DNA of 64,000 nucleotides, taken from assembly GCA_020740485.1 (NCBI GenBank), contig DYMN01000001.1, forward strand, positions 124,001 to 188,000, read 5' to 3'. This DNA is from Polaribacter sp. Lineage in GTDB: Bacteria; Bacteroidota; Bacteroidia; Flavobacteriales; Flavobacteriaceae. A program made the translations under genes and the position numbers. This document shows, piece after piece, positions 44,709 through 53,762 of this stretch (positions are counted from its first letter, which is position 1; every line of letters starts with the position of its first letter). The notes beneath the pieces were generated by a model. The model searched no databases. It was given only the letters and a program-made list of their open reading frames with translations, and was not told where the DNA came from.

Positions 44709-45614
44709 TTATTCTTTTACTTTGATTAAATATTTCTTTCTCAATTTATTTTCTAAAGAAGTATTTCGCAACCAAGGATTGTAATATTTTAAGTCTTTAT
44801 AAGTCATATCAAATTTTTCAGCAAAGGCGGTAAGATTGGTTATCGTGGTATCTACCGATACTAAACTGGTTTTTTCAGGTTGATACAAATCTTCTTTTTC
44901 TATGATATATCCATATTTATCAGGGTTTTGCATAATTTCTTTTACGGCTACAATTCTTGGAACATAGCGTGCGGTTTCATCTTGTAATAATAAATTGTAA
45001 TAATTATCCACTTTTTGTTGCGCCATTCTGTCGGTTATGTTTTTATTGCCGGAATTGTAAGCAGCAGCCGCCAAAGACCAACTTCCTAATTTTTCTTTTG
45101 CATTTTTCAGGTATCTACAAGCCATTTCGGTGGCTTTTTCTACGTGATAGCGTTCGTCTACGTTATCATTAACTTCCATACCGTATTCTTTGGCTGTGGT
45201 AGGCATAAATTGCCAAAAGCCTTTAGCACCGGCAGTAGAAGTGGCGTTAGTCAAACCGCTTTCTATAACGGCAAGGTATTTAAAATCATCGGGAATGCCA
45301 TTTTTTTCTAAAATAGGTTCGATAATTGGAAAATATTTGCCGGCTCGCTTTAAATACAATAACATATTGGATTGCCAATAGGTGTTTACTAATAATTCTC
45401 TATCTATTCTTTCATAAACTTCTTGGTCATCTAAAGGCGCTTTTTCACCTGCAAAACTCATTTCTCTGGGTAATTTCAATGCTTTTATTTGATAGTATTC
45501 CGATGTTTTTATTTCTTCATTATATTTAGCAATACTGTCCTTTACAGAAAAAGTCATTACCAAAGCAAGAATTACAATACCAAAAATGCCAAAAGTTCTA
45601 ATTGTTTTATTCAT
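44709..45614 (-). CDS. Membrane-anchored lytic transglycosylase (MltD-like)
   Basis: 301 residues. N-terminal membrane helix (TFGIFGIVILALVMTF) then an SLT domain: catalytic Glu in LAVIESGLTNATSTAGAKG, FWQFMPTTAKEYGM, and SLAAAAYNSGN. It cuts glycan strands of peptidoglycan with 1,6-anhydro product formation. The C-terminal part (TAFAEKFDMTYKDLKYYNPW) is LysM-like but short. Single gene, convergent with porX. Confidence 0.93.
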   Translation of the reverse strand: MNKTIRTFGIFGIVILALVMTFSVKDSIAKYNEEIKTSEYYQIKALKLPREMSFAGEKAPLDDQEVYERIDRELLVNTYWQSNMLLYLKRAGKYFPIIEPILEKNGIPDDFKYLAVIESGLTNATSTAGAKGFWQFMPTTAKEYGMEVNDNVDERYHVEKATEMACRYLKNAKEKLGSWSLAAAAYNSGNKNITDRMAQQKVDNYYNLLLQDETARYVPRIVAVKEIMQNPDKYGYIIEKEDLYQPEKTSLVSVDTTITNLTAFAEKFDMTYKDLKYYNPWLRNTSLENKLRKKYLIKVKE

Positions 45615-45804
45615 AATAAATTAATATAAAGCGCTAAATTATAAAAAAATACAATATGTATTCTAATTCAATGGATTTTAACAAATTATATTTCTTTTAT
45701 GTAAAAAATTGGAGTTCTATGATACTAAATACCCTAAATACTTACGATAATATCCTTATCTTTACATTAAATTTAATGCTAATATTTCTATACTCTTTTT
45801 ATAG

Positions 45805-46382
45805 ATGAATTACCTTGCGCACCTATATTTATCGGGCGAAAATCCTGAAATACGCTTCGGCAATTTTATTGGAGATGCCATCAAGAGAAACCAATTTTTA
45901 CAATTGCCTGAAAATATCAGCGCAGGTGTATTATTACACAGAAAAATGACACATTTACAGATCAACATATTTTAATTAAAAACGCTAAAAAGTACATTTC
46001 AAGTGAATTTAGCCCTTATAAAGGAGTATTAATTGATGTGTTTTTGGATCATTTTTTGAGTAAAAACTGGGAAAAATATCAATCGGAACCATTGAAAAAC
46101 TTTTTGGACAAGGTAAAATCAGAATTTGAAACATATAAAATTTTTCTTCCCATTGAAAAATTAGGATATTACGAAAGGTTCCTTCAAAAATCGTATTTAT
46201 ATGAATATCAAACCTATGAAGGCATTGAAAAGACTTTATTGGGTTTAGAAAAAAGAATTGGATACAAAGTTCCATTAGCAAAAGCAATAGAAGATTTAAA
46301 ATCAAATACTGAAGAATTAGAAAAAATATTTTTTGTATTTTTGGATGAAATACAAGCGCATATTAACAATCAAACTAATTAA
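45805..46382 (+). pseudogene. acpH: Acyl carrier protein phosphodiesterase (AcpH), single-base frameshift
   Basis: The frame from ATG 45805 (MNYLAHLYLSGENPEIRFGN ... GVLLHRKM) stops at 45973-45975 after 56 residues. The expected continuation, DTFTDQHILIKNAKKYISSEF and DVFLDHFLSKNW, is in another frame from 45948 to the stop at 46382. One base is missing at about 45946-45948 (codon ATN before GAC). The rest is intact (about 192 residues in all), so the loss is recent or a sequencing error. AcpH removes the phosphopantetheine arm from ACP and is not essential. It lies 8 bp before ggt. Confidence 0.9.
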
Positions 46383-46390
46383 CTCAAGTT

Positions 46391-48097
46391 ATGTCTTTAC
46401 TAAATTTAAAAAAATCAATTCTCTTAGTTAGTATTTCACTATACGGCTTTCTCGTATACAGTCAAACGCAACCCCAAAGAAATGAAGGGGTTATAGCGGA
46501 TAAAGCAATGGTAGTAAGCGCAAGAGTCGAAGCATCTCAAATAGGAACAAACATTATGAAGCAAGGGGGAAATGCTTTTGATGCTATGGTAGCTACGGAA
46601 TTGGCTTTGGCGGTATGTTATCCTTTTGCAGGAAATATCGGAGGAGGTGGCTTTATGGTATTTAGATTAAAGGATGGCGTAAAGGGGTCGTTAGATTATC
46701 GCGAGAAGGCTCCTTTGGCAGCGTATAGGGATATGTATTTGGATGCTGATCAAAACGTAATTCCCGACAAGAGTTTGTTGGGCGCAAATGCAGTGGGTGT
46801 TCCGGGAACCATAGCCGGAATATTTGAAGTGTATGAAAAATTTGGCTCATTGCCTTTTGCTACCTTAATTCAACCGGCTATTGATTTAGCTCGTAAAGGC
46901 TACATTTTAACTGAAAATGATATAAAAAGTTTTAACTGGAACCGTGAAAAATTTAGAAAAGCTAATGATTATACCATTCCTTTTGACGCAGAGCTTAAAG
47001 CAGGTGATACTTTAAAGTTACCTGAAATGGCTTCGACTTTAGAAAGAATTCGCGACAAGGGAAGAAGTGAATTTTACGGAGGAATGACCGGGAAATTGAT
47101 GCTAGATTACCTACAAAAATTAGGTGGCATTATGACTATAGCTGATTTAGAAAAATACAAAGCAGTGTGGCGAGAACCTATCACCTTTTCCTATAAAAAT
47201 TTCCAAATTACTTCTATGAATTTACCTTCGAGTGGTGGCATTTGTATGGGGCAAATAATGAAAAGCATTGAGCCTTATAAAATTCAAAAATACAAACCTA
47301 ATTCACAGAAATACATTCAGTTAATTGTAGAAGCTGAGCGTAGAGCTTATGCAGACAGAGCGTATTTTTTGGGGGATGCTGATTTTGTTAATGTTCCCGT
47401 AAATAAGCTAATCGATAAAAATTACTTAAAGCAAAGAATGTCTGATTTCAGTTGGAAAAAAGCAACGCTTTCATCGGCTGTTTCTCACGGCAATGTAGAG
47501 ATCGTAGAAAGTAATGAAACCACGCACTATTCTATAATTGATCCTTTCGGAAATGCAGTTTCGGTTACCACTACGCTCAACGGAGCTTATGGTTCAAAAG
47601 TCTATGTGCCGGAAGCGGGCTTTTTCCTAAATAACGAAATGGATGATTTCAGCATCAAACCGGGAACACCCAATTTGTTTGGTTTGGTGGGTGCCGAAGC
47701 TAATGCTGTTGCTCCCGAAAAAAGAATGTTGAGTAGTATGTCGCCAACCATAGTTGAAGAAAACGGTAAACTAAAAATGGTTTTAGGTTCACCGGGAGGT
47801 TCAACCATTATAACGTCGGTATTGCAAAACATTATAAATGTGATTGAATATAATATGACGATGCAAGAGAGTGTAAACCAACCCAGATTTCACCATCAAT
47901 GGTTGCCGGATGAAGTAACTTTGGAACCCAACGTGTTTGATGATAAATCAGTGAGTAAATTAAAGAAAAAAGGGTATAAAATCAGTGAAAAACAATCGGT
48001 TATCTTAGGGAAAGTAGATGCCATACTCGTCAAAAAAGACGGTAAATTAGAAGGCGGGGCTGATCCGCGTGGTAACGATGCCGCTGTAGGGTTTTAA
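46391..48097 (+). CDS. ggt: Gamma-glutamyltranspeptidase
   Basis: 568 residues. Exported (signal about 1-25, ending YGFLVYSQ). An N-terminal nucleophile hydrolase that self-cleaves before Thr377 in NETTHYSIIDPFGNAVS to give large and small subunits. Other landmarks are AVGVPGTIAGIFE, MNLPSSGGICMGQ, LNNEMDDFS, SSMSPTI and SPGGSTIITSVLQ (GG oxyanion site). Breaks down glutathione and other gamma-glutamyl compounds in the periplasm. Follows the acpH remnant in the same direction. Confidence 0.97.
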   Translation: MSLLNLKKSILLVSISLYGFLVYSQTQPQRNEGVIADKAMVVSARVEASQIGTNIMKQGGNAFDAMVATELALAVCYPFAGNIGGGGFMVFRLKDGVKGSLDYREKAPLAAYRDMYLDADQNVIPDKSLLGANAVGVPGTIAGIFEVYEKFGSLPFATLIQPAIDLARKGYILTENDIKSFNWNREKFRKANDYTIPFDAELKAGDTLKLPEMASTLERIRDKGRSEFYGGMTGKLMLDYLQKLGGIMTIADLEKYKAVWREPITFSYKNFQITSMNLPSSGGICMGQIMKSIEPYKIQKYKPNSQKYIQLIVEAERRAYADRAYFLGDADFVNVPVNKLIDKNYLKQRMSDFSWKKATLSSAVSHGNVEIVESNETTHYSIIDPFGNAVSVTTTLNGAYGSKVYVPEAGFFLNNEMDDFSIKPGTPNLFGLVGAEANAVAPEKRMLSSMSPTIVEENGKLKMVLGSPGGSTIITSVLQNIINVIEYNMTMQESVNQPRFHHQWLPDEVTLEPNVFDDKSVSKLKKKGYKISEKQSVILGKVDAILVKKDGKLEGGADPRGNDAAVGF

Positions 48098-48103
48098 AAA
48101 CTC

Positions 48104-48577
48104 CTATTCGTGATGATAGGGCTCATTGCCCAGAATTGTATAGGCTCTATACAGTTGTTCTATAAAAAACAAACGCACCATTTGGTGTGAAAAGGTCATT
48201 TTGCTCAAACTTATTTTTTGTTGAGCGCGTTGAGCTACTTTTTCGGAAAATCCATAAGGACCACCGATGACAAAAACTAATGTTTTCAGTCCGGAGAGCA
48301 TTTTTTTGGCAATGAAATCCGAAAATTGCAAAGAAGTAAATTCTTTACCTTTTTCATCTAATAAAACTACAAAATCAGCTTCTTGAAATGATTTTAGTAA
48401 AAGTTCTCCTTCGGCTGTTTTCTGTTGTTCAATGCTTAATACCTTTCTGTTTTTCAAGTCATTGAGTATTAAATTTTCAAATTTAATGTAATAAGAAACC
48501 CTTTTTTGATATTCTTCTATCAAAATCGCCAATTCTTTTTGGTCGGTTTTGCCTATGCTTATCAGTTTTATATTCAA
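48104..48577 (-). CDS. rlmH: 23S rRNA (pseudouridine1915-N3)-methyltransferase RlmH
   Basis: 157 residues of the SPOUT class. Starts MNIKLISIGKTDQKELAILI, SAM knot VFVIGGPYGFSEKVA, and the C-terminus MTFSHQMVRLFFIEQLYRAYTILGNEPYHH, all RlmH hallmarks. Methylates pseudouridine 1915 in helix 69 of 23S rRNA. Convergent with ggt. Confidence 0.97.
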   Translation of the reverse strand: MNIKLISIGKTDQKELAILIEEYQKRVSYYIKFENLILNDLKNRKVLSIEQQKTAEGELLLKSFQEADFVVLLDEKGKEFTSLQFSDFIAKKMLSGLKTLVFVIGGPYGFSEKVAQRAQQKISLSKMTFSHQMVRLFFIEQLYRAYTILGNEPYHHE

Positions 48578-48683
48578 TGTTTTGGTTTTTAAAATTATAG
48601 GAATTTAAATTTAATTCTTTTGTAAAATTAAGGTTTTTTTTACTAACGAGAATTAATCTATTTTTGCAAAAATTAATTTTACG

Positions 48684-49919
48684 ATGACTGCTCAAATTCT
48701 TTACTATATTATTCTCGTCTTATTAGTACTTCAATTCCTATGGGATTGGTACTTAGATGCGCTGAATGCCAAACATTTTAACGATCCGATTCCCAAAGAT
48801 TTAGAAGGTGTTTTTGATGAAACCGAATACCTAAAATCTCAAGAATATAAAAAAGAAAGTTATCGTTTTTCTCAATGGCACGAAAGTTTCAATTTTGGAT
48901 TGATGTTTCTCTTTTTGATTTTGGGTGGCTTTGCCTTCTTAGACGGATTTTCACGACAATTGTCAGACAATCCCATTATAATCAGTATGTTGTTCATCGG
49001 AATTTTAGTTTTAAGCAGTTCAATTATTCAAATTCCTTTTTCGTATTACGATACTTTTAAAATTGAAGAGAAATTTGGTTTTAATAAATCTACCAAAAAA
49101 CTATTTTGGATGGATCAAATGAAAAGCGTCTTGATGACTATAGTACTAGGGGGCATTATTTTATGGTTGATTTTGTGGTTTTACAATAAAGTAGGAGCCG
49201 ATTTTTGTTGGTACACTTGGATTTTAATCACGGTATTCACTTTATTTATGACTTTGTTTTATTCCAATATCATTGTCCCTTTATTTAACAAACAAACTCC
49301 TTTGGCAGCAGGAGATTTAAAAAATGCTATCAACGATTTTGCTCAAAAGGCAGGCTTCAAATTGAACAATATCTATGTAATTGACGGAAGCAAGCGCTCT
49401 ACCAAAGCAAATGCTTATTTTACCGGATTTGGGCCCAAAAAGAGAATTGTACTCTATGATACTTTGGTCAACGATTTAACCCACGAAGAAATTGTTGCCG
49501 TTCTGGCGCACGAGATAGGACACTATCAGAAAAAGCACGTGTTATACAACTTGATTTTAAATATTTTATTAACAGGATTAACCCTTTTTATATTAGGTTA
49601 TTTTGTTAATAATCCATTGCTTTCCAATGCGTTGGGGGTGAAAGAAGCCTCCTTTCACATCGGCATCATCGCTTTTGGAATTCTGTATGCGCCTATTTCT
49701 GAAATTACCGGACTTTTGATGAACGTGTTATCGAGAAAATTTGAATATCAAGCGGATCATTATGCCAAAGTAAACTTTGGGGCTGCTCCTTTGGTGTCAG
49801 CACTTAAAAAACTAACTAATAAGTCTTTGAGTAATCTTACACCACATCCTTTGTATGTATTTTGGCATTATTCACATCCTACTTTATTACAGAGAATACA
49901 AAAATTAAATAGCAAATGA
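48684..49919 (+). CDS. M48 family metalloprotease (CAAX protease 1/Ste24-like)
   Basis: 411 residues. Seven or so membrane helices, zinc motif H276-E-I-G-H280 in VLAHEIGHYQKKH, a third ligand in KFEYQADHYA, and the N-terminal YLKSQEYKKESYRFSQW typical of the Ste24-like group. Bacterial members handle misfolded membrane or exported proteins. The stop overlaps the next gene by 4 bp. A -7 box TATTTTTG lies at 48659-48666. Confidence 0.94.
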   Translation: MTAQILYYIILVLLVLQFLWDWYLDALNAKHFNDPIPKDLEGVFDETEYLKSQEYKKESYRFSQWHESFNFGLMFLFLILGGFAFLDGFSRQLSDNPIIISMLFIGILVLSSSIIQIPFSYYDTFKIEEKFGFNKSTKKLFWMDQMKSVLMTIVLGGIILWLILWFYNKVGADFCWYTWILITVFTLFMTLFYSNIIVPLFNKQTPLAAGDLKNAINDFAQKAGFKLNNIYVIDGSKRSTKANAYFTGFGPKKRIVLYDTLVNDLTHEEIVAVLAHEIGHYQKKHVLYNLILNILLTGLTLFILGYFVNNPLLSNALGVKEASFHIGIIAFGILYAPISEITGLLMNVLSRKFEYQADHYAKVNFGAAPLVSALKKLTNKSLSNLTPHPLYVFWHYSHPTLLQRIQKLNSK

Positions 49920-50680
49920 AAGTAACTTTTCTCGGTACCGGAACATCGCAGGGAATTCCCGTTATTGGTTGTGATCATCCTGTTTGTCTGTCTGACGACC
50001 CCAGAGACAAGCGTTTGCGCTCTTCTGTGTTGGTTCAAGATGTTGATTTTCAAATTGTGATAGATTGTGGTCCCGATTTTAGAATGCAAATGCTTCAAGC
50101 GAATGTAAAGCATCTTGACGCTATCATTTTTACTCACGAGCATTCTGACCATACTGCAGGTTTGGATGATATCAGACAATATTCGAATAGGCAAGGAGCG
50201 CTCCCTGTTTTAGCCTTACGAAGAGTAATGAAAGATTTACACAAGCGTTTTGAATATATTTTTAACGATGAAATCGTATATGAAGGGAAGGGGAGAGCAA
50301 TAGGTCATGTGATTGAAAACGAGAATTTTATTTTGAAAAATAAAACCGTTATTCCCATTCACATCATGCATGGTGATTTACCCATTTTGGGATATAGAAT
50401 CGACGATTTTGCCTATCTCACCGATATTAGTTACATAGCCGAGATTGAAAAACAAAAATTATTGGGGTTGAAAATTTTAGTGGTAGATGCTTTGCGGATA
50501 GAACCACATTATACCCATTTTAATTTGGAACAAGCCTTGAATTTAATAGCTGAATTACAACCCGAAAAGGCGTTTCTTACACACGTCAGTCATCGATTGG
50601 GTTTCCATACAGAAGTACAGCAAATATTACCTAAAAATGTGTTTTTAAGTTACGATGGTTTGGTTGTTGAATTTATATAG
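49916..50680 (+). CDS. MBL-fold metallohydrolase (PhnP-like phosphodiesterase)
   Basis: 254 residues. Starts KVTFLGTGTSQGIPVIGCDHPVC, the PhnP-type N-terminus; metal ligands are in FTHEHSDHTAGLDD, IHIMHGDLPILGY and LTHVSHRLG. Members cleave cyclic phosphoribosyl or related phosphodiesters; no phosphonate genes are near, so the physiological substrate is open. ATGA overlap with the M48 protease gene indicates coupling. Confidence 0.92.
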   Translation: MKVTFLGTGTSQGIPVIGCDHPVCLSDDPRDKRLRSSVLVQDVDFQIVIDCGPDFRMQMLQANVKHLDAIIFTHEHSDHTAGLDDIRQYSNRQGALPVLALRRVMKDLHKRFEYIFNDEIVYEGKGRAIGHVIENENFILKNKTVIPIHIMHGDLPILGYRIDDFAYLTDISYIAEIEKQKLLGLKILVVDALRIEPHYTHFNLEQALNLIAELQPEKAFLTHVSHRLGFHTEVQQILPKNVFLSYDGLVVEFI

Positions 50681-50696
50681 CTTTAGCAGGTTTGCT

Positions 50697-51524
50697 TTAT
50701 TTATTGGGCTCTTGATAAGGATACCATTTTTTTAATATTTGATACAGCGCAGAATGTAAAACAGTAGCGTGATTTTCACCAATGATAGTGAGATAGTCTA
50801 CTCTGAATCTTAGTGTCTCAACACTTTTTAATTCCTTGTAAATTTCTTCGGAGTCTCTTTTAATTACATAATTTTCATTTTCGCCAACCGCAATGAAAAC
50901 ATTGGCTCGTGCGTCTTTTAAATTGTTAAGAAAAAATTGAAGATTTGAAATGAGATAAGAATCATCCCACCAAAGGCTAGGACTCACAATAATATAACGC
51001 GAAAAAAGGTTTGGTTTTTTTAGCAAAATTTCGGTTGCTAACAAACCACCAAGAGATTGTCCGATTAACCACTGATCATTGGTCACCCTATAGTTTGAAC
51101 TAATATAGGGTTTTAATTCTGTTTCTATAAATGCAATAAATTTCTCAGAGCCACCTGTGGTAGGGAATTCTTTTTTGAGTTCTGCTTTTTCAGTTGGAAA
51201 TGTAAAATCTCTTTTTCTATCTACGTTTTCTATACCTACGACAATGGCAGTAGGCATCGAAAACATCAAATTGAAAAATTGGGTTAAGCCTACAGTGTGT
51301 ATAAAGTCTTCATTGGCAGATCCGTCTAAAAGATAGATGACGGGATAGTTTAAATTCGGATTATATTTATAAGGCAAATAAATATTTATGATTCTATTTT
51401 CATTTAAAACTTTGGAGTGAATGGTATGTCTTTCTCCAATGGAGTAATTCTCTTTTTGAATAATCTGAGCTTTAAGATTCAAATTAAAAAGAAAAATGAT
51501 GGTTATAGTAAATAGCTTATACAT
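50697..51524 (-). CDS. Exported alpha/beta-hydrolase esterase (esterase D/IroE-like)
   Basis: 275 residues with a signal peptide ending at LKAQ (residue 20). Nucleophile elbow G-Q-S157-L-G-G, DGSANEDF after a central strand, and a likely catalytic His in IGENHATVLHS. It belongs to the putative esterase family that includes siderophore esterases and esterase D. Last gene of a three-gene minus-strand group with aroB and the transglutaminase-like gene. Confidence 0.9.
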   Translation of the reverse strand: MYKLFTITIIFLFNLNLKAQIIQKENYSIGERHTIHSKVLNENRIINIYLPYKYNPNLNYPVIYLLDGSANEDFIHTVGLTQFFNLMFSMPTAIVVGIENVDRKRDFTFPTEKAELKKEFPTTGGSEKFIAFIETELKPYISSNYRVTNDQWLIGQSLGGLLATEILLKKPNLFSRYIIVSPSLWWDDSYLISNLQFFLNNLKDARANVFIAVGENENYVIKRDSEEIYKELKSVETLRFRVDYLTIIGENHATVLHSALYQILKKWYPYQEPNK

Positions 51525-51537
51525 ATTAGAATAGTAG

Positions 51538-52566
51538 TTAAAAGTTCAAAATTCCTAAAATTTCTTCTTCCAAAAAAGGTCCTCCCGGATATTTTGCAGT
51601 GTAATCTAAATTCAACCATACTTGGTTGTTTTCATCTATGTGATAAAAAAGACTCTTCCCTTTGGATTCTTCCGGAAATAACTTTTTCTTAATAAGATAG
51701 TTTACAGCTTCCAAGTCCTTCTTTCTGCCTATTAAAACCTCAGGATACATGTGCCCTGTGGTGTGAATAATTCTTGCTTGACCGCCAATGGCTTTAATTG
51801 CGGCAACCATTAAAATGCTGTGATCATCACAATCACCGGACAGGTGCTCTATGGATTCACTTGCCTTTGCATAATATTCTCGCGATTTGGGGTCATTCAC
51901 ATAATTCCAATTGGAATTAATCTCTTTAAATAAAGCAAAACTTTGTATCAAGGTTCTGTAGTCACTATTTGGGGCAAATTCACTGAAATGTTTTGCAGTA
52001 CTTTTTAATGCGAAATTCCTCACATTTTCATTTTCATATTCTACCGCTTTCTCCATTTCGCTTTGCTTCTGAAACGGAATTATCTTTGAGATGATAATTT
52101 CTTTTGCTTCAGGGTTTTCTCGTAACATCAAAAGTAATGCCGTGTAATCTTCATATAGATTTTTAAATCCATATTGATGTAGGACACTCCCAATAGTCAA
52201 AATTACTATAACCACTACAAATATATTGTAAATAAACCTTTTAAAACTTAAAAGTAAGAAATAGATGAATAAAAAGATGAATATAATAAGTGCTACATCT
52301 ACAATTTTTGATGAAATATTAATTTCAGGAATCAAATTGTGAAGCACTATAAAAATTGGAATGCTAAACAAAACACTTAATAATAGCAATAAAAAACGAT
52401 GAGAAGGTTTTGAATTAGGATATTTGAGAATCAAATTACTGTCAGTTTTCAAATTCAGTTTGTTGGCGCAATAAGGACAAGTAACGGAATCAAAATCTTG
52501 ATTTTCGATACTAAATTGATTATGGCAATGCGAACATTGAATCGTGATTTGATTTTTTTTAGACAT
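51538..52566 (-). CDS. Zinc-ribbon membrane protein with transglutaminase-like domain
   Basis: 342 residues. An N-terminal zinc ribbon (C11, C14, C30, C33) is followed by three membrane helices (about 55-140) and a transglutaminase-like cysteine-protease fold with Cys in LSGDCDDHSILMVAA, His in TTGHMYPEV and Asp in WLNLDYTA. The catalytic triad is therefore complete. Substrate unknown. Overlaps aroB by 8 bp, so it is translated from the same message; why it is paired with aroB is not apparent. Confidence 0.85.
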   Translation of the reverse strand: MSKKNQITIQCSHCHNQFSIENQDFDSVTCPYCANKLNLKTDSNLILKYPNSKPSHRFLLLLLSVLFSIPIFIVLHNLIPEINISSKIVDVALIIFIFLFIYFLLLSFKRFIYNIFVVVIVILTIGSVLHQYGFKNLYEDYTALLLMLRENPEAKEIIISKIIPFQKQSEMEKAVEYENENVRNFALKSTAKHFSEFAPNSDYRTLIQSFALFKEINSNWNYVNDPKSREYYAKASESIEHLSGDCDDHSILMVAAIKAIGGQARIIHTTGHMYPEVLIGRKKDLEAVNYLIKKKLFPEESKGKSLFYHIDENNQVWLNLDYTAKYPGGPFLEEEILGILNF

Positions 52567-53611
52567 GAGCTAAATAAAAATTGATTGCTTTAAGTATTTC
52601 GTCATCTGTAACTTTGACGTCCCAAATCGGTCTTCCTATTTTTTCTAATAATACAAAGTTGATTTGCCCGTTTTGATTTTTTTTATCGTGTTTTAGGTTT
52701 TCAAAAATTTGAACAATATCATTTTGGTTTAATGAAATCTTAGGATAATGCTGTATGAAAAAATGCGTAATTTCATCTAAATACGCTTTTGGAAAATCAA
52801 GTTTAAGGAATGAAAGATAAGTAGCCATAATTGTGCCAATGGCGATGGCTTCTCCGTGTAGCAGTTGTTCTTCTGCCGATTTTGATAAAAATAAGGTTTC
52901 AATGGCATGACCTAAGGTGTGACCATAGTTCAAGGTTTTGCGTAACCCATTTTCATTTGGATCCTGTAAAATAATATTTTGTTTCACTTTTGCAGCTGCG
53001 TAAATGACCTCATTTTGAATCTGTGACGGGTTTGATTCTTTTATCAATCTCCAGTCAGGAATATCAGCAATCAAGCTATACTTATACACTTCAGCCATTC
53101 CTGATCTGATTTCTCTTTCAGGTAATGTTTTTAGAAATGAAGGTTCAATTAATACCATTTCAGGAGAACTAATGATTCCAATTTGATTTTTCAATCCGTT
53201 GAGGTCTACACCTGTTTTTCCTCCGATAGCTGCATCTACCATTCCAAGTAAAGTGGTTGGAATGTTAATGAATCTTATCCCTCTTTTGAAAGTCAAGGCT
53301 ACAAAACCACCTAAATCCGTAACTACCCCTCCTCCTAAATTAATAAATACACTTTTTCGGTCTGCTCCCAAATCAGTAAGTTCTTGCCAAAGTGTTTGAA
53401 CTGTATCAATGGTTTTGTTTTTTTCACCCGATTTTATTTCTAATACAATAAAATCTTTTTGAAAATGGTTTTTTAATATGGGCAAACAATATTTTTTAGT
53501 TTGATCATCAACTAATATAAATATTTTTGAATGAGCATTTTGATTCAAAAAGTCACTCAAATTTGCATAGACATTGCTGTCAAATATCAATTTACATGGG
53601 TTTGTATTCAT
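52559..53611 (-). CDS. aroB: 3-dehydroquinate synthase
   Basis: Second step of the shikimate pathway. 350 residues. NAD-binding block NLGGGVVTDLGGFVA, FINIPTTLLGMVDAAIGGKTGVDL, GMAEVYKYSLI, NYGHTLGHAIE (zinc) and LLHGEAIAIG are all present. First gene of the minus-strand operon aroB / transglutaminase-like / esterase. The upstream gap holds a long inverted repeat carrying facing -7 boxes. Confidence 0.97.
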   Translation of the reverse strand: MNTNPCKLIFDSNVYANLSDFLNQNAHSKIFILVDDQTKKYCLPILKNHFQKDFIVLEIKSGEKNKTIDTVQTLWQELTDLGADRKSVFINLGGGVVTDLGGFVALTFKRGIRFINIPTTLLGMVDAAIGGKTGVDLNGLKNQIGIISSPEMVLIEPSFLKTLPEREIRSGMAEVYKYSLIADIPDWRLIKESNPSQIQNEVIYAAAKVKQNIILQDPNENGLRKTLNYGHTLGHAIETLFLSKSAEEQLLHGEAIAIGTIMATYLSFLKLDFPKAYLDEITHFFIQHYPKISLNQNDIVQIFENLKHDKKNQNGQINFVLLEKIGRPIWDVKVTDDEILKAINFYLAHV

Positions 53612-53676
53612 TATATTATTCTAAATATTTGCGCAAAATAAGATAAAAATCATAATTTTTTACAACTTTATATGAT

Positions 53677-53734
53677 TAAATTTGTTGAATTTTTAAAATT
53701 AACGTTGGTTAAAAACCGAAATTCAACAAATTTA
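53677..53734. promoter_or_regulatory. 16-bp perfect inverted repeat with facing -7 boxes (aroB/proline dehydrogenase)
   Basis: TAAATTTGTTGAATTT (53677-53692) and its exact reverse complement (53719-53734), 26 bp apart. Each arm begins with the -7 consensus TAAATTTG: one reads right toward proline dehydrogenase (ATG 53763), the other left toward aroB. No clean -33 TTG is found for either. It could be an operator, an RNA hairpin, or both. Confidence 0.6.
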
Positions 53735-53762
53735 TTCTAAATAACTCAAAATAAGTATTGTC

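Noticed and set aside
46009-46305. Minus-strand frame over the acpH remnant
   Set aside because: The plus strand carries a clear, though frameshifted, AcpH sequence; the antisense product has no resemblance to anything.
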